Shown: positions 8,499 through 18,589, numbered from the stretch's first letter. The stretch is 64,000 bases of DNA from Pelagibacterium limicola (GCF_015694405.1 NZ_JADQDB010000001.1:186001-250000); one strand, 5' to 3'. Notes: a model not told the origin generated them from the letters alone. Made by a program: numbers and translations.

Positions 8499-9584
8499 GT
8501 GTCTGGTGCAACCCAAGTCAAGGCATCGCCGCGCGCGATGCGCGTTGTGATCGACGCCATCAGCGGCGATCTCAATTCCTATACGCAATCCAACCAGCAG
8601 ATCGTGATGCAGACGCGCCTGCTCGCGCTCAATGCCGTCATCGAGGCGGCCCGCGCCGGCGATGCGGGCAAGAGCTTTGCGGTGGTCGCAAAGGAGGTCC
8701 AGCGCCTCGCCGATCGCGCCGCCCAGGTCGCCGACCAGTTCAAGAGCAATGTGCTCGACCGCATCGATATCAGCCGCGAGGTCTCCCAGGACCTCGTCAA
8801 CGAGCTCGAAGGCGTCCGCCTCATCGATCTCTCGCAAACCCTCGTGCAATTGATCGTGCGCAATCTTTACGAGCGCACCGCCGATGTGCGCTGGTGGGCC
8901 ACCGATAGCGCGCTGTGGCAGGCGCTCGATACGCGCGAGCCCGATGCCCTCGCCCACGCGTCAGACCGGCTCGCCGTCATCCACCGGTTCTATACCGTCT
9001 ATACAGATCTGGTGCTGACCGACCGCGAAGGCCACATCCTCGCCTCCGCCCACCCCGAATACGCCAGCGCCGTGCGCGGCGCATCGGTCTCCCAGGAACC
9101 CTGGTTCCGCAACGCCATCGGCACCAGTTCAGGCGATGATTACGTCGTCGATCCCGTCGCGATCAGCAAGCTCCACAACGGCCGCAAAGTCCTCACCTAC
9201 GCCACCGCCGTGCGCGAAGGCGGGCTATCCAAGGGCCGCGTGCTCGGCACGCTGGGCGTCCATTTCGATTGGGAAGAACAGGGCGCGACGATAGTAGAAA
9301 CCGAAGCCGCCCTCCCCCCGGCGGTCAAGGATAAAACCACGGTCATGCTCCTCGACGGCCAAAAACGCGTCATCGCCTCGACCGACCCGGCCCTGATGTT
9401 CACCACCTACCGGCTCGACGACAACGGCAAACAACAAGGCACCTACACCGACGCAAACGGGCATACGGTCGCGTTCGCAAAGACGCTGGGCTATCAGGAA
9501 TATGACGGGCTGGGCTGGTACGGCGTCGTGGTGCAGCAGGCGGAGCAGGATGCGGAGCTAAGGGCGGCGTTGGGGTTTAGATAA
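8499..9584 (+). CDS. Soluble chemoreceptor-tip plus Cache-domain protein
   Basis: About 361 aa with an unusual order of domains. Residues about 35-75 are the receptor tip of methyl-accepting chemotaxis proteins (LLALNAVIEAARAGDAG, then FAVVAKEVQRLADRA). The rest is a Cache-type sensor domain with FYTVYTDLVLTDREGHIL near 165, EPWFRNAIG near 205 and GVHFDWEEQG near 255. In ordinary receptors the Cache domain precedes a membrane helix and the tip is C-terminal. Here no transmembrane helix or signal peptide is present, so the protein should be cytosolic. The GTG at 8499 follows GGGGGAC at good spacing; a reading frame extending to 8397 has none. No che genes are nearby. Confidence 0.75.
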   Translation: MSGATQVKASPRAMRVVIDAISGDLNSYTQSNQQIVMQTRLLALNAVIEAARAGDAGKSFAVVAKEVQRLADRAAQVADQFKSNVLDRIDISREVSQDLVNELEGVRLIDLSQTLVQLIVRNLYERTADVRWWATDSALWQALDTREPDALAHASDRLAVIHRFYTVYTDLVLTDREGHILASAHPEYASAVRGASVSQEPWFRNAIGTSSGDDYVVDPVAISKLHNGRKVLTYATAVREGGLSKGRVLGTLGVHFDWEEQGATIVETEAALPPAVKDKTTVMLLDGQKRVIASTDPALMFTTYRLDDNGKQQGTYTDANGHTVAFAKTLGYQEYDGLGWYGVVVQQAEQDAELRAALGFR

Positions 9585-9749
9585 GTCGATTTGTTTGGGA
9601 CTACATTCTCAAAAGCAGTCCTCGGACCCTACAAGTTATGACATAATTATTGTTAGCGCTCTCCTAGATACAACGCTCTATTGTTGACGGGAGACGAAAC
9701 GACTAATCCATACTATTCGAATTTACCAAACTCGTGAAAGCCTGAGAGC

Positions 9750-10826
9750 ATGGCTGCCAACGCGAACCAACATTTTTTACCTCAGTGCTATTTGCGAGCC
9801 TTCTCGGACGGAGCAGAAGGAAGAAGCGTATCTCTTTATCGCTTGAGTACGGATACAATTGTATCCAACGCCTCGATACGCGGGCAATGTTCCAGACGAT
9901 ACTTCTATGGAAAAGACCTTTCCTTGGAAAAAGCCTTTCAGCCTATCGAGGCCGAATATGCAAGGGTACGAGACCTGATCGTCTCGGGTGCGGAAATAAG
10001 ATCTGAAGATGTCAATTTCCTTCGATACTTTATAGCCATTCAATATTGTCGAACAGAAATTGCTGCTAAACGAATATTTTCATCCCAAGACGAAATGGCA
10101 TCGATCGTTTTTCGTAATGAAGAAGAAAGGAAAAAGTACGGTAATTTCGGAGAAAAAGAAGCGCTTATGATTTCAATGGCACACGCGGGCGAAATGGGAA
10201 ATATCATAGATGATTTAGGTTTTTGTATAATACAAAACGATACCGATTTTCAATTTATAACTTCTGACGACCCCGTCATTCGCTGCAACCGATACTACCA
10301 ACAACGGTTAAGGGATAAATGGGGAGGATCTGGATTTATACACTCAGGGGAATGCATTTATCTCCCAATAAGCCCAAAATATCTAATATTGTTCTACGAT
10401 CCTTTCGTGTACAGAATCGGACGACGTACTCAGAAATTCGCGATTAGCCGAAAAATGCAAGCCGATTCTTTGAACTGCCTGCAGGTTATCAAAGCAAATC
10501 AAAATCTATACTTCAGTACTACACAGAAAGATGATTACGTCCAAGAATTGGCCGCTGCTAATAAGGCGTACCGGCCAAAAAGTTGGCATACAATCAACTA
10601 CGCCGTCTTGGACAATAAAGATGAATTTGGCACGTCATACCGCACAATAAGCAAAGAAGAAGTTGGCAGCATCGAGCATAGCGAGGCACTTGTCCATTTG
10701 CATAAAAAACCTTTGGTGCCTCCAATCTGGTTTGGCGATTTGTCTTACCGACTCCGCCCGCAGACGCATGATACTAAGAGTGGCCTCGGATATATTCGTC
10801 CGAGCCGTCGAGGTTGGCGGGTGTAA
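9750..10826 (+). CDS. DUF4238-domain protein
   Basis: 358 aa. It begins NQHFLPQCYLRAFSD, the signature opening of DUF4238, and continues with the family's helical region (FLRYFIAIQYCRTEIAA near 94) and an ITSDDPVIRC segment near 170. Function is unknown; DUF4238 genes are scattered across bacteria and are often found in accessory regions. Base composition is markedly richer in A+T than any neighbour, codon use is different, and flanks on both sides are non-coding, all signs of horizontal acquisition. There is no convincing Shine-Dalgarno, and the region before it (9585-9749) is also A+T-rich. Confidence 0.8.
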   Translation: MAANANQHFLPQCYLRAFSDGAEGRSVSLYRLSTDTIVSNASIRGQCSRRYFYGKDLSLEKAFQPIEAEYARVRDLIVSGAEIRSEDVNFLRYFIAIQYCRTEIAAKRIFSSQDEMASIVFRNEEERKKYGNFGEKEALMISMAHAGEMGNIIDDLGFCIIQNDTDFQFITSDDPVIRCNRYYQQRLRDKWGGSGFIHSGECIYLPISPKYLILFYDPFVYRIGRRTQKFAISRKMQADSLNCLQVIKANQNLYFSTTQKDDYVQELAAANKAYRPKSWHTINYAVLDNKDEFGTSYRTISKEEVGSIEHSEALVHLHKKPLVPPIWFGDLSYRLRPQTHDTKSGLGYIRPSRRGWRV

Positions 10827-10925
10827 AAGGCCAAAATAACGCTTTGTATTTAGTTAGTTGGGCGAGAAAGAAACAGCATACCCTTCTAAACTGTGTGGGG
10901 TGTTAAATTGTGAGCAATCCCCTCT

Positions 10926-11037
10926 CCTCGTCATCCTCGGGCTTGACCCGAGGACCCATGAGATTTCGCAGCACACACGAAGCTACGGTAGGACAGCACT
11001 CACCGCATAGGCCCTCGTGTGGAGCACGAGGGTGACG
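10926..11037. repeat. Repeat A, copy 1 (MITE/REP-like)
   Basis: 112 bp element starting CCTCGTCATCCTCGG and ending CACGAGGGTGACG. Its two ends are inverted relative to each other (CGTCATCCTCGG against CGAGGGTGACG). The left end carries the palindrome CCTCGGG-CTTGA-CCCGAGG and the right end CCCTCGT-GTGGAGC-ACGAGGG. A second copy of the same length is at 12164-12275. No coding capacity. Confidence 0.8.
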
Positions 11038-11170
11038 CGCGGAGCAGGTGGTGCAATCGCGGCAAGAACTGAAGCGCCGGAGGCGAGGCTGCCTGCCCGC
11101 TGCGAAGCTGTTGACTGTCTCCCCTATAATGATTTCCGCCATAGAAACACCCAAGCCCCCACCCCACAGC

Positions 11171-11321
11171 CGTCGTCCTTGGGCTTCGCCCGAGGACCCG
11201 CGATGCATCCCACCCGTCAGGGAGTACAAACGGCAGCGCAGGCTCAGGCCCCCGGGGCACCATTAGCGCCCTGAAGTAACCGCACCATTGCGGGCCCTCG
11301 GGTCAAGCCCGAGGGTGACGC
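11171..11321. repeat. Repeat A-related element
   Basis: A longer relative of repeat A of about 150 bp. It opens with CGTCGTCCTTGGGCTTCG and CCCGAGGACCC and closes with the palindrome CCCTCGGG-TCAAG-CCCGAGGG followed by TGACG. The ends match repeat A in inverted orientation, while the middle is unrelated. Confidence 0.6.
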
Positions 11322-11390
11322 CCGGAGCGTGCGGAACGCGCGAGGAACAAGAACACGCCCCCCTCACCCGGCGCGTTGCTCCCATCCCTC

Positions 11391-11482
11391 CCCTCGTCGC
11401 CCGCGGGCATGACCCGCGGGTCTCTCTTGCGGCGCCAGAGCGTGACGCTGAGGTGGCCGGGTCAAGCCCGGCCACGACAAGA
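11391..11482. repeat. Repeat A-related element, diverged
   Basis: A further diverged relative. CTCGTCGCCCGCGGGCATGA with CCCGCGGGTCTC forms a left palindrome (CCGCGGG...CCCGCGG), and GGCCGGG-TCAA-GCCCGGCC at its right end is followed by ACGAC. The layout of two palindromes at the ends of a roughly 90 bp unit is the same as in repeat A. Identity by sequence is low, so the relationship is tentative. Confidence 0.5.
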
Positions 11483-11517
11483 GGAAAGAACAGCGCCCCC
11501 CGAAAAGACATGAACCA

Positions 11518-11655
11518 ATGCGGCAGTACGGGAGGACGAGCGCAGCGAGGACCCCGCGCGACGTTTCGCGCGCCCCGTCGGAGGCGCAGCGGAGGGCATA
11601 GGCCCGGCTTTAGGGCCGTCATGCCCGGAGCGGTGCGCGCCGTGAGACAGAACAA
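11518..11655. repeat. Repeat B, copy 1
   Basis: About 138 bp, with a second copy at 12311-12449. The shared block begins GCAGTACGGGA(A)GGACGA and ends GTGCGCGCCGTGAGACAGAA. The last 65 bp are almost identical between copies. Each copy has inner inverted repeats (GGGCATAGGCCC...ATGCCC). A short GTGAGACAGAA motif repeats again immediately after this copy (11662-11672). Confidence 0.8.
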
Positions 11656-12163
11656 CTTTCCCGTGAGACAGAAAAATCTTATCCCCGCCCTCTCCACTCG
11701 CGCCATACTGCCCTCACGACCCCGCGCCGAACGCATGCGCAACGAACGTGTGGCGGGAGGTTGGATGGAAGGGTTCAGGGCGGATTACCCCCTGGGCCGG
11801 CCCAGACAACCGCGTCGGTCCGGGTCCGATGGGAGTCGTCCCAGCGGAGGTCCAAAGCGGACGGATGGCCGGATGTGGATAACATGTGAGGGGTGCGGGC
11901 CAGAAGAACGGTCCCGTGTGACTCTCCCACGTCGCACCGGGGAAACCCGGAGGGGCAGCGGGAGCCATTGGCTCCCAACAATCCCCAGCCCGAGCAAGCC
12001 GCCATAAGCCTAAAATCCCGGATGCCTGGGGCGATGATCGCTTCATACTAGACTAAAAGAGTGCGGAGCGTTCATCGCCCCATGCCTGTTCGACGGCCAG
12101 CATCCCCCGAGGCCCAAAGCCGTCGGGCGCGTCAGCACGACCACACGAAAGGCCCCGCCACCC

Positions 12164-12275
12164 CCTCGTCATCCTCGGACTTGATCCGAGGACCCATGAG
12201 GTTTCGCAACGCAAACGAAGCTATGGAGCGGGATGGAGTATCGCATAGGCCCTCGGGTCGAGCCCGAGGGTGACG
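12164..12275. repeat. Repeat A, copy 2 (MITE/REP-like)
   Basis: 112 bp, same length and orientation as the copy at 10926-11037. Shared ends are CCTCGTCATCCTCGG at the left and CCGAGGGTGACG at the right, and the internal CGAAGCTA and CGCATAGGCCCTCG blocks also match. The centre has diverged. The left palindrome is CCTCGGA-CTTGA-TCCGAGG. Compensating changes in both arms preserve pairing relative to copy 1, which suggests selection or replication through a hairpin form. Confidence 0.8.
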
Positions 12276-12310
12276 ATTTGAGTTTCAGGCCACGAATGGA
12301 GAAAGATGCG

Positions 12311-12449
12311 ATGCAGCAGTACGGGAAGGACGAACGCAGTGAGGACCCCGGCCAACGTTTTGGCCGCGCCGTCGCAGGCGCAGTGGTGGGCATAGGCCCG
12401 GTTTTAGGGCCGTCATGCCCGGAGCGGTGCGCGCCGTGAGACAGAACAA
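12311..12449. repeat. Repeat B, copy 2
   Basis: About 139 bp, direct copy of 11518-11655. It lies 36 bp after repeat A copy 2, while B copy 1 lies about 480 bp after A copy 1. It ends GTGCGCGCCGTGAGACAGAA and is followed by a degenerate ATGAGACAAAATAA. It stops 21 bp before the end of the TolB-like gene. Confidence 0.8.
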
Positions 12450-12470
12450 ACATGAGACAAAATAAACCCC

Positions 12471-13379
12471 TCACCCCGCCGGATACGCCACATAGGCAAA
12501 CCGCTTACTGTCCGGGGCCCAGGAATTGACGTTGATCGTCCCCTGCCCGCCGAGAAACGCGGTGACATCGCCCATCTCGCGCCCGTCCGGCCGCATCCGG
12601 CGCAGGATGACGTCCTTGTCCGCCGGATGGCCCAGCGTATCCTCGGGGTAGCTGAGATAGACTACCCATTCGCCATCGGGCGAGAAGTGCGGGAACCAGT
12701 TGACGCGATTATCGAACGTCAACTGCTCGATCCCCGTCCCGTCCGGCTGCATCCGGAAGATTTGCGCGTGGCCGGGCCGGTCAGTCACGCGTTCCGAATT
12801 GAAATAAATCCACGCTCCGTCCGGCGAATATTCCGGGCCGTCATTGGGCTTGTCGATATCGGAAAGCCGCGTGTCCGGCCCCCCGCTCGCGGGGATGGTG
12901 AAAAGGTTGATGCGCCGGTTCTCCGCCGTGCCCTCGAACCCGGTATAGACCAGCGTCGTCCCGTCGGGCGAAATCCCGTGCAGGAAATAGCGGAATGGCT
13001 CGGGATGGTCGTTGGAGATGCGCTTGGGCTCTCCGCCCGAAATACCGACCACATAAAGGTGCCCGTCGCCGTTCGAAAGGTAGATCAGCCGCCCGTCGGG
13101 CGAGAGCACATGGTCGTTGTTGAGTTTCCGGATCGCGCCGGTGTCGATCACCTCGGGCAGCGCCGAACCGTCCGCCGGCATGCGCCAGATTTCACCCCCG
13201 GCATTGAAGATCAGCGCCGCGCCGTCCGGCGTCCAGTTCGGCGCCTCGATCACCTGGTCGGCAACGAGCAGCGTCGTCTCGCCCGCCCCATCGATCCCGA
13301 TCACCCGCAGCTCGGCGCGCTGGCCGGGCGCCAGCCCGCGTTCGCCCGGCCTGAAAAACTGCGATACGACATGCGGCAT
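12471..13379 (-). CDS. TolB/WD40-like beta-propeller protein
   Basis: About 302 aa built of PD40-type blades. Repeated SPDGxxxxY/F units are visible (LSPDGRLIYLSNGD, ISPDGTTLVYTG, YSPDGAWIYFNSER, FSPDGEWVVYLS). Such propellers resemble the C-terminal domain of TolB, but there is no signal peptide or N-terminal TolB domain, so a cytosolic protein is likely. Related proteins are annotated as TolB-family or biopolymer transporter Tol; function is unproven. ATG 13379 follows GGGAGGATCTT. ATG 13424, behind AAGGGG, is an equally plausible start adding 15 residues. Confidence 0.75.
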   Translation of the reverse strand: MPHVVSQFFRPGERGLAPGQRAELRVIGIDGAGETTLLVADQVIEAPNWTPDGAALIFNAGGEIWRMPADGSALPEVIDTGAIRKLNNDHVLSPDGRLIYLSNGDGHLYVVGISGGEPKRISNDHPEPFRYFLHGISPDGTTLVYTGFEGTAENRRINLFTIPASGGPDTRLSDIDKPNDGPEYSPDGAWIYFNSERVTDRPGHAQIFRMQPDGTGIEQLTFDNRVNWFPHFSPDGEWVVYLSYPEDTLGHPADKDVILRRMRPDGREMGDVTAFLGGQGTINVNSWAPDSKRFAYVAYPAG

Positions 13380-13558
13380 AAGATCCTCCCGGACGATGGA
13401 ATCCGGGCCCAGCCTGCCCAACATTTCCACCCCTTACAAGGGCCTCACCGCGCCAGCCTCCAAAGCGCGAGCCAACCGCCTTTCCAAATCCCGCCCCATG
13501 TCCTACATACGGGGCCAATTCCTCCAGCGGCAAATCGATACAAAAGGCTCTTCGCTCT

Positions 13559-15214
<1,656 letters not shown>

Positions 15215-15236
15215 GTAACGCTTCTGATATAATTCA

Positions 15237-15266
15237 GGGATCGGGCTCGATGCCCGGTCCCTTTTT
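15237..15266 (+). terminator. Rho-independent terminator after ettA
   Basis: A ten-base stem GGGATCGGGC / GCCCGGTCCC (one G-T pair) with loop TCGAT, followed at once by TTTTT. It lies 23 bp after the ettA stop and before the next start at 15285. It also implies a separate promoter or read-through for the hydrolase gene. Confidence 0.85.
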
Positions 15267-15284
15267 CGGGTCCAGAGTATCGTC

Positions 15285-16118
15285 ATGATTGAACCCTTCA
15301 CCCTCGAAATTGAAGATGCCAGCTTCTCCGGCGTCGAGGCGGGGGAGGGCATTCCGGTTGTCTTTCTCCATGCCGGCGTATGCGACAGCCGCATGTGGGC
15401 GAGCCAGATCGAGGCCGTGGCAGAAGCTGGCTTCTGGGCCGTGGCCTATGACCGGCGTGGGCATGGAGGGACGGTTTCGCCCGACGAAACCTTCTCCCAT
15501 CTTGAGGATCTCGAAGCCATACTCGACGCGCTCGATATCCATGCAGCGGTGTTTGTCGGCGCCTCCCGTGGGGGTGCGCTGGCCATCGATTTCGCGCTGG
15601 CCAATCCCGAGCGCACCGCTGGCCTTGTGCTCATCGGTACGGGGATCACCGGCGCCAGAAAACCCATCTTTTCATCCGAGGTCATGCGCATCGTCCACGC
15701 GATGGAGGCGGTGGCCGAAAGCAGGAATATCGAGGCAATCAATGCCGTCGAGGCCCATGCCTGGCTCGACGGTCCGCTGTCGCCGAGTGGGCGCGTCACC
15801 GGCAAGGTGCGCGAACTGTTCTACGCCATGAACGGCGACATCCTGCGCAAGCCCCCGCTCACCCGCGAGGAGCCAGGCGATCCTGCGGTCGACCTCGTGG
15901 GTGGTATCGATACCCCTACGCTGCTCGTCGCGGGCGATCTCGATTTCCCCCATATCGTCAACCGCCACGACGATCTCTCGGAAGAGATGGACAACGCCTT
16001 CGCGGTTGTCATAGAAGGCACCGCCCACCTGCCCAGCCTCGAGCGTCCCGACCTCTTCAATCCCCTCCTCCTTGAATTCCTCGATGCGCTGACCGGCACG
16101 CCCGAACACGAAACGTGA
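15285..16118 (+). CDS. Alpha/beta hydrolase
   Basis: 277 aa alpha/beta-hydrolase fold. The oxyanion region is VVFLHAGVCDSRMW (near 27). The nucleophile elbow is GASRGG (Ser near 94), the acid Asp is in VAGDLDFPH (near 219) and the catalytic His in GTAHLPSLERP (near 248). The pattern is that of esterase/lactonase-like single-domain enzymes; the substrate cannot be predicted. No signal peptide. It starts 18 bp after the ettA terminator with a weak ribosome site. Confidence 0.85.
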   Translation: MIEPFTLEIEDASFSGVEAGEGIPVVFLHAGVCDSRMWASQIEAVAEAGFWAVAYDRRGHGGTVSPDETFSHLEDLEAILDALDIHAAVFVGASRGGALAIDFALANPERTAGLVLIGTGITGARKPIFSSEVMRIVHAMEAVAESRNIEAINAVEAHAWLDGPLSPSGRVTGKVRELFYAMNGDILRKPPLTREEPGDPAVDLVGGIDTPTLLVAGDLDFPHIVNRHDDLSEEMDNAFAVVIEGTAHLPSLERPDLFNPLLLEFLDALTGTPEHET

Positions 16119-16206
16119 TGGATTCCATCAAAAACTGTTGGTGGATCGGGAGGGCGTTCGCGAGTAGGCTGGCACCTTTCATTCCTCCCTTCGCGAAGGC
16201 GTTTCA

Positions 16207-17151
16207 ATGACATCGATCGAGGGCGCGCCCGCAGCGGCCGGGACTGGTTCCCCGCGCGCCGGGGGGCCGGAACAGGATGTCCGGATGGGCGTCATCACGG
16301 CGCTCTCGGCCTATACGCTGTGGGGCTTCCTGCCCATCTTCTTCAAGCTCATCGAGCATGTCGACCCCTTTGCGATCGTTGCCTACCGCATCGTCTTTTC
16401 GCTCGTTTTCGTCGGCATCGTTCTGGCCGTGGGCGGGCGCATGGGTGAGGTTCTCACCGCCCTGCGCGACCGCCAGGTGCTGGTCAGATTGACCCTCTCT
16501 GCCCTGCTGGTCGCGGTCAACTGGCTCACCTTCATATGGGCGGTCACCAATGAGCGCATCCTCGATACGAGTTTTGGCTACTTCATAAACCCGATGGTGA
16601 GCGTCCTGATCGGTCTGGTCCTCCTGGGCGAGAAGCTCTCGCGGCTGCAATGGCTGGCGATTTTGCTGGCCGTGCTGGCCATCGGCATCCAGGCCGTGGG
16701 GCTGGGCAGCGTTCCCTGGGTGGCGATCGTCCTTGCGCTGACCTTCGCTTTTTACGGCTATGTCCGCAAAACCGTGAACGTCGGCTCCTCGCCGGGGCTG
16801 ATGGTTGAAACCGTCATCCTCCTCCCCGCGAGCCTCATCTTCATCGCCTTTACGCTTTCGGGCCCCATGCCGGGCTACCTGCTCGACCCGCAGACCCTCC
16901 TCTTGCTCGCGCTCACCGGACCCGCCACGGCCATTCCGCTGATGCTGTTCGCGTTCGCGGCCAGACAGCTACGCCTCTCGACCATCGGCATGTTCCAGTA
17001 CATAGCCCCTTCGATGGGATTTGCGACCGCCATCCTGCTCTTCGGCGAACCACTGCAAACGCCCCGCCTCATCAGCTTTGCGCTGATCTGGGTCTCGCTG
17101 GTGATCTTCTCGGTCGGCTCTTTCCGGAACCGGGGCGTGAAACCCCGCTAA
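16207..17151 (+). CDS. rarD: EamA-family transporter RarD
   Basis: 314 aa, ten predicted transmembrane helices after a 26-residue polar tail. The family signature SAYTLWGFLPIFFK opens helix 1, and NWLTFIWAVTNERILDTSFG (near 100) with YFINPMVSVLIG identifies RarD. RarD proteins are DMT-superfamily permeases of unproven substrate. The start lies behind GAAGGCG. The stop overlaps by 4 bp the end of the convergent lipoprotein gene. Confidence 0.9.
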   Translation: MTSIEGAPAAAGTGSPRAGGPEQDVRMGVITALSAYTLWGFLPIFFKLIEHVDPFAIVAYRIVFSLVFVGIVLAVGGRMGEVLTALRDRQVLVRLTLSALLVAVNWLTFIWAVTNERILDTSFGYFINPMVSVLIGLVLLGEKLSRLQWLAILLAVLAIGIQAVGLGSVPWVAIVLALTFAFYGYVRKTVNVGSSPGLMVETVILLPASLIFIAFTLSGPMPGYLLDPQTLLLLALTGPATAIPLMLFAFAARQLRLSTIGMFQYIAPSMGFATAILLFGEPLQTPRLISFALIWVSLVIFSVGSFRNRGVKPR

Positions 17152-17675
17152 TCCCACGCCGAAAGCGGCATGCCGGCTGAAGTGCGAACCTGCGCGTCCA
17201 TCTGCGAAATATCGCTCGAGAGCATCGCCGTGTCGGTGCAGCTCTGGAAGATGCCACCGACATAGTTGACGCACTCGACCTGCTGGGCGGTAACCACCCC
17301 ATTTGCATAGTCCTTGATGACGCCGTCCTGCCCGACGCGGAAATAGAACAGGCGATAGTCGTATCGCGTCGATCCCCCGCCCATCAGCAGGAAGTCGGTC
17401 GACGTGGAGTGCGCCGCATAAGCCTGGCCGTGCCGGTAAAGCCGGTCGCCATTGGATAGTTGCGAGAGATGGATGAGGTTCCCATAGGCCTTCTCACGTC
17501 CCATCATACCCTCGAACGAGGTGGTGTTTTGCGCCGCGATCTGCGCATAAGGCTTGCCCACGGTGTAGTTGAGAATATTGGAATCCGCCGCCGCCTGAAG
17601 GCTTTGCTGTGTCGCCGTGCAGGCGCCGAGCGCAAGCAGCGCGAGCCCGATAATAAATCCTTTAAACAAACGCAT
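17148..17675 (-). CDS. Hypothetical lipoprotein
   Basis: 175 aa. A lipoprotein signal is clear: RLFKGFIIGLALLALGAC, with lipobox LGAC and Cys near residue 18. The mature part has no recognised domain; YDYRLFYFRVGQDGVIKDYA looks like a small beta-sheet segment, and two cysteines (in QVECVNYVGGIFQSC) could form a disulfide. ATG 17675 follows GGGGGAC. The gene begins 14 bp after the stop of the DUF4189-type gene on the same strand, so they are probably one operon of envelope proteins. Two related convergent stops overlap at its 3' end. Confidence 0.75.
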   Translation of the reverse strand: MRLFKGFIIGLALLALGACTATQQSLQAAADSNILNYTVGKPYAQIAAQNTTSFEGMMGREKAYGNLIHLSQLSNGDRLYRHGQAYAAHSTSTDFLLMGGGSTRYDYRLFYFRVGQDGVIKDYANGVVTAQQVECVNYVGGIFQSCTDTAMLSSDISQMDAQVRTSAGMPLSAWD

Positions 17676-17689
17676 ATCCGTCCCCCTTT

Positions 17690-18589
17690 TTATCTGCAAA
17701 AGCTATACGCGACACGGCACGACGTCGCGCCGGATTGAACACACATACCAAGCGCCAGCGCTTCGGCGCGCCGGACGTCCGGCGCGGAGCCGAACCAGTA
17801 TCCACCAGGCACCTCAGCCATCGCGTGGCACTGTTCGGTGGTCACATCGGCAATCCGGCACCCGGCCGCGCCACAGAATTCAAGCGCAAAACGCTCAGCC
17901 TCGGTCCGGGACATGCCCAGCCCGTGCCCGAACCGGCCGGTTGCGTCCACGGCGAAAGCCATGACCGCCGATCCGGATGCGGGCGGGCTGGCCTGCCCCT
18001 CCCCACACACTTCGAAAACGCCGGGAACAAGCTGACCCTCCGAGCACAGTATGCCGCCCCATTGATAAGCCCTGCTGCCCTCCGGCGTGCGGACCTCGAA
18101 CCAGTCGTAGCCATTGAACGAAACGCCGGTATTGGAGATGAGTGTAATGGGAGACCCTTCGGCCAGACTGCCCGCCGGCGCATAGTCGGTCCCCGGTCCC
18201 GCGCGCAACCGCCCGCCGAGAGATTGCCCTGGCGAATTTAGGCGGCCTTCAGCGTCGTTGTTATTGTTCGGGGTGGCGTCAGCATCGGCGCATGAGAACT
18301 GTTCGGAACCAAGGAACAAGGCCGGGGGACGGTCATCGGGATAAAAGCCAATGCCGTAGTCGGCGTTCGCCCACGCCCCGCGCTCGTCGGCAACGAGCTG
18401 GGCGCCATAGCCTGGGCCGGTAAACAGTCCCATCCCAGCCGCCGGATCGATCATGACCTCGAAATGCACCCCGCCCCCGCCGCACGCAAACGAACTCATG
18501 TCCGACTGCGCCAATGCCGTATGGGCATACGGTATGCCCACCAGGAGTGCCAGCAGCCCGCTGGCAAGACTCGAGAGCCGAAAAATCAT
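17690..18589 (-). CDS. Exported SH3-like plus DUF4189-like protein
   Basis: 299 aa. The N-terminus is a Sec signal peptide (SGLLALLVGIPYAHTALA, cleavage near residue 27). A cysteine-bearing N-domain follows (28-110). Residues 120-175 read as a bacterial SH3 domain (LRAGPGTDYAPAGSL, then YDWFEVRTPEGSRAYQWGG). The C-terminal 90 residues resemble DUF4189 (AFAVDATGRFGHG, EAERFALEFCGAAGCRI, then paired Cys). SH3 domains of this type bind peptidoglycan or peptides in the periplasm. Domain naming is by eye. Confidence 0.72.
   Translation of the reverse strand: MIFRLSSLASGLLALLVGIPYAHTALAQSDMSSFACGGGGVHFEVMIDPAAGMGLFTGPGYGAQLVADERGAWANADYGIGFYPDDRPPALFLGSEQFSCADADATPNNNNDAEGRLNSPGQSLGGRLRAGPGTDYAPAGSLAEGSPITLISNTGVSFNGYDWFEVRTPEGSRAYQWGGILCSEGQLVPGVFEVCGEGQASPPASGSAVMAFAVDATGRFGHGLGMSRTEAERFALEFCGAAGCRIADVTTEQCHAMAEVPGGYWFGSAPDVRRAEALALGMCVQSGATSCRVAYSFCR

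Larger units (their letters stand above)
10827..12470. other. Gene-free 1.6 kb repeat-rich region
   Basis: No convincing coding sequence is seen. Open frames here are short, overlap one another and lack ribosome sites or recognisable domains. The DNA holds several copies of two repeat families (listed separately) and palindromes such as CCCTCGGG-TCAAG-CCCGAGGG at 11295-11315. A stretch at 11660-12060 shows no repeat match and no gene. It separates the A+T-rich DUF4238 gene from the normal chromosomal backbone resuming at 12471. Confidence 0.75.

Noticed and set aside
11874-11882. Perfect DnaA box TGTGGATAA in the gene-free region
   Set aside because: A single nine-base match is expected by chance about once per 130 kb on both strands; no cluster of boxes, no A+T-rich unwinding region and no origin-linked genes are present.
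10926-12275. CRISPR array
   Set aside because: The repeats are too long, too few and unevenly spaced, and no cas genes are present.
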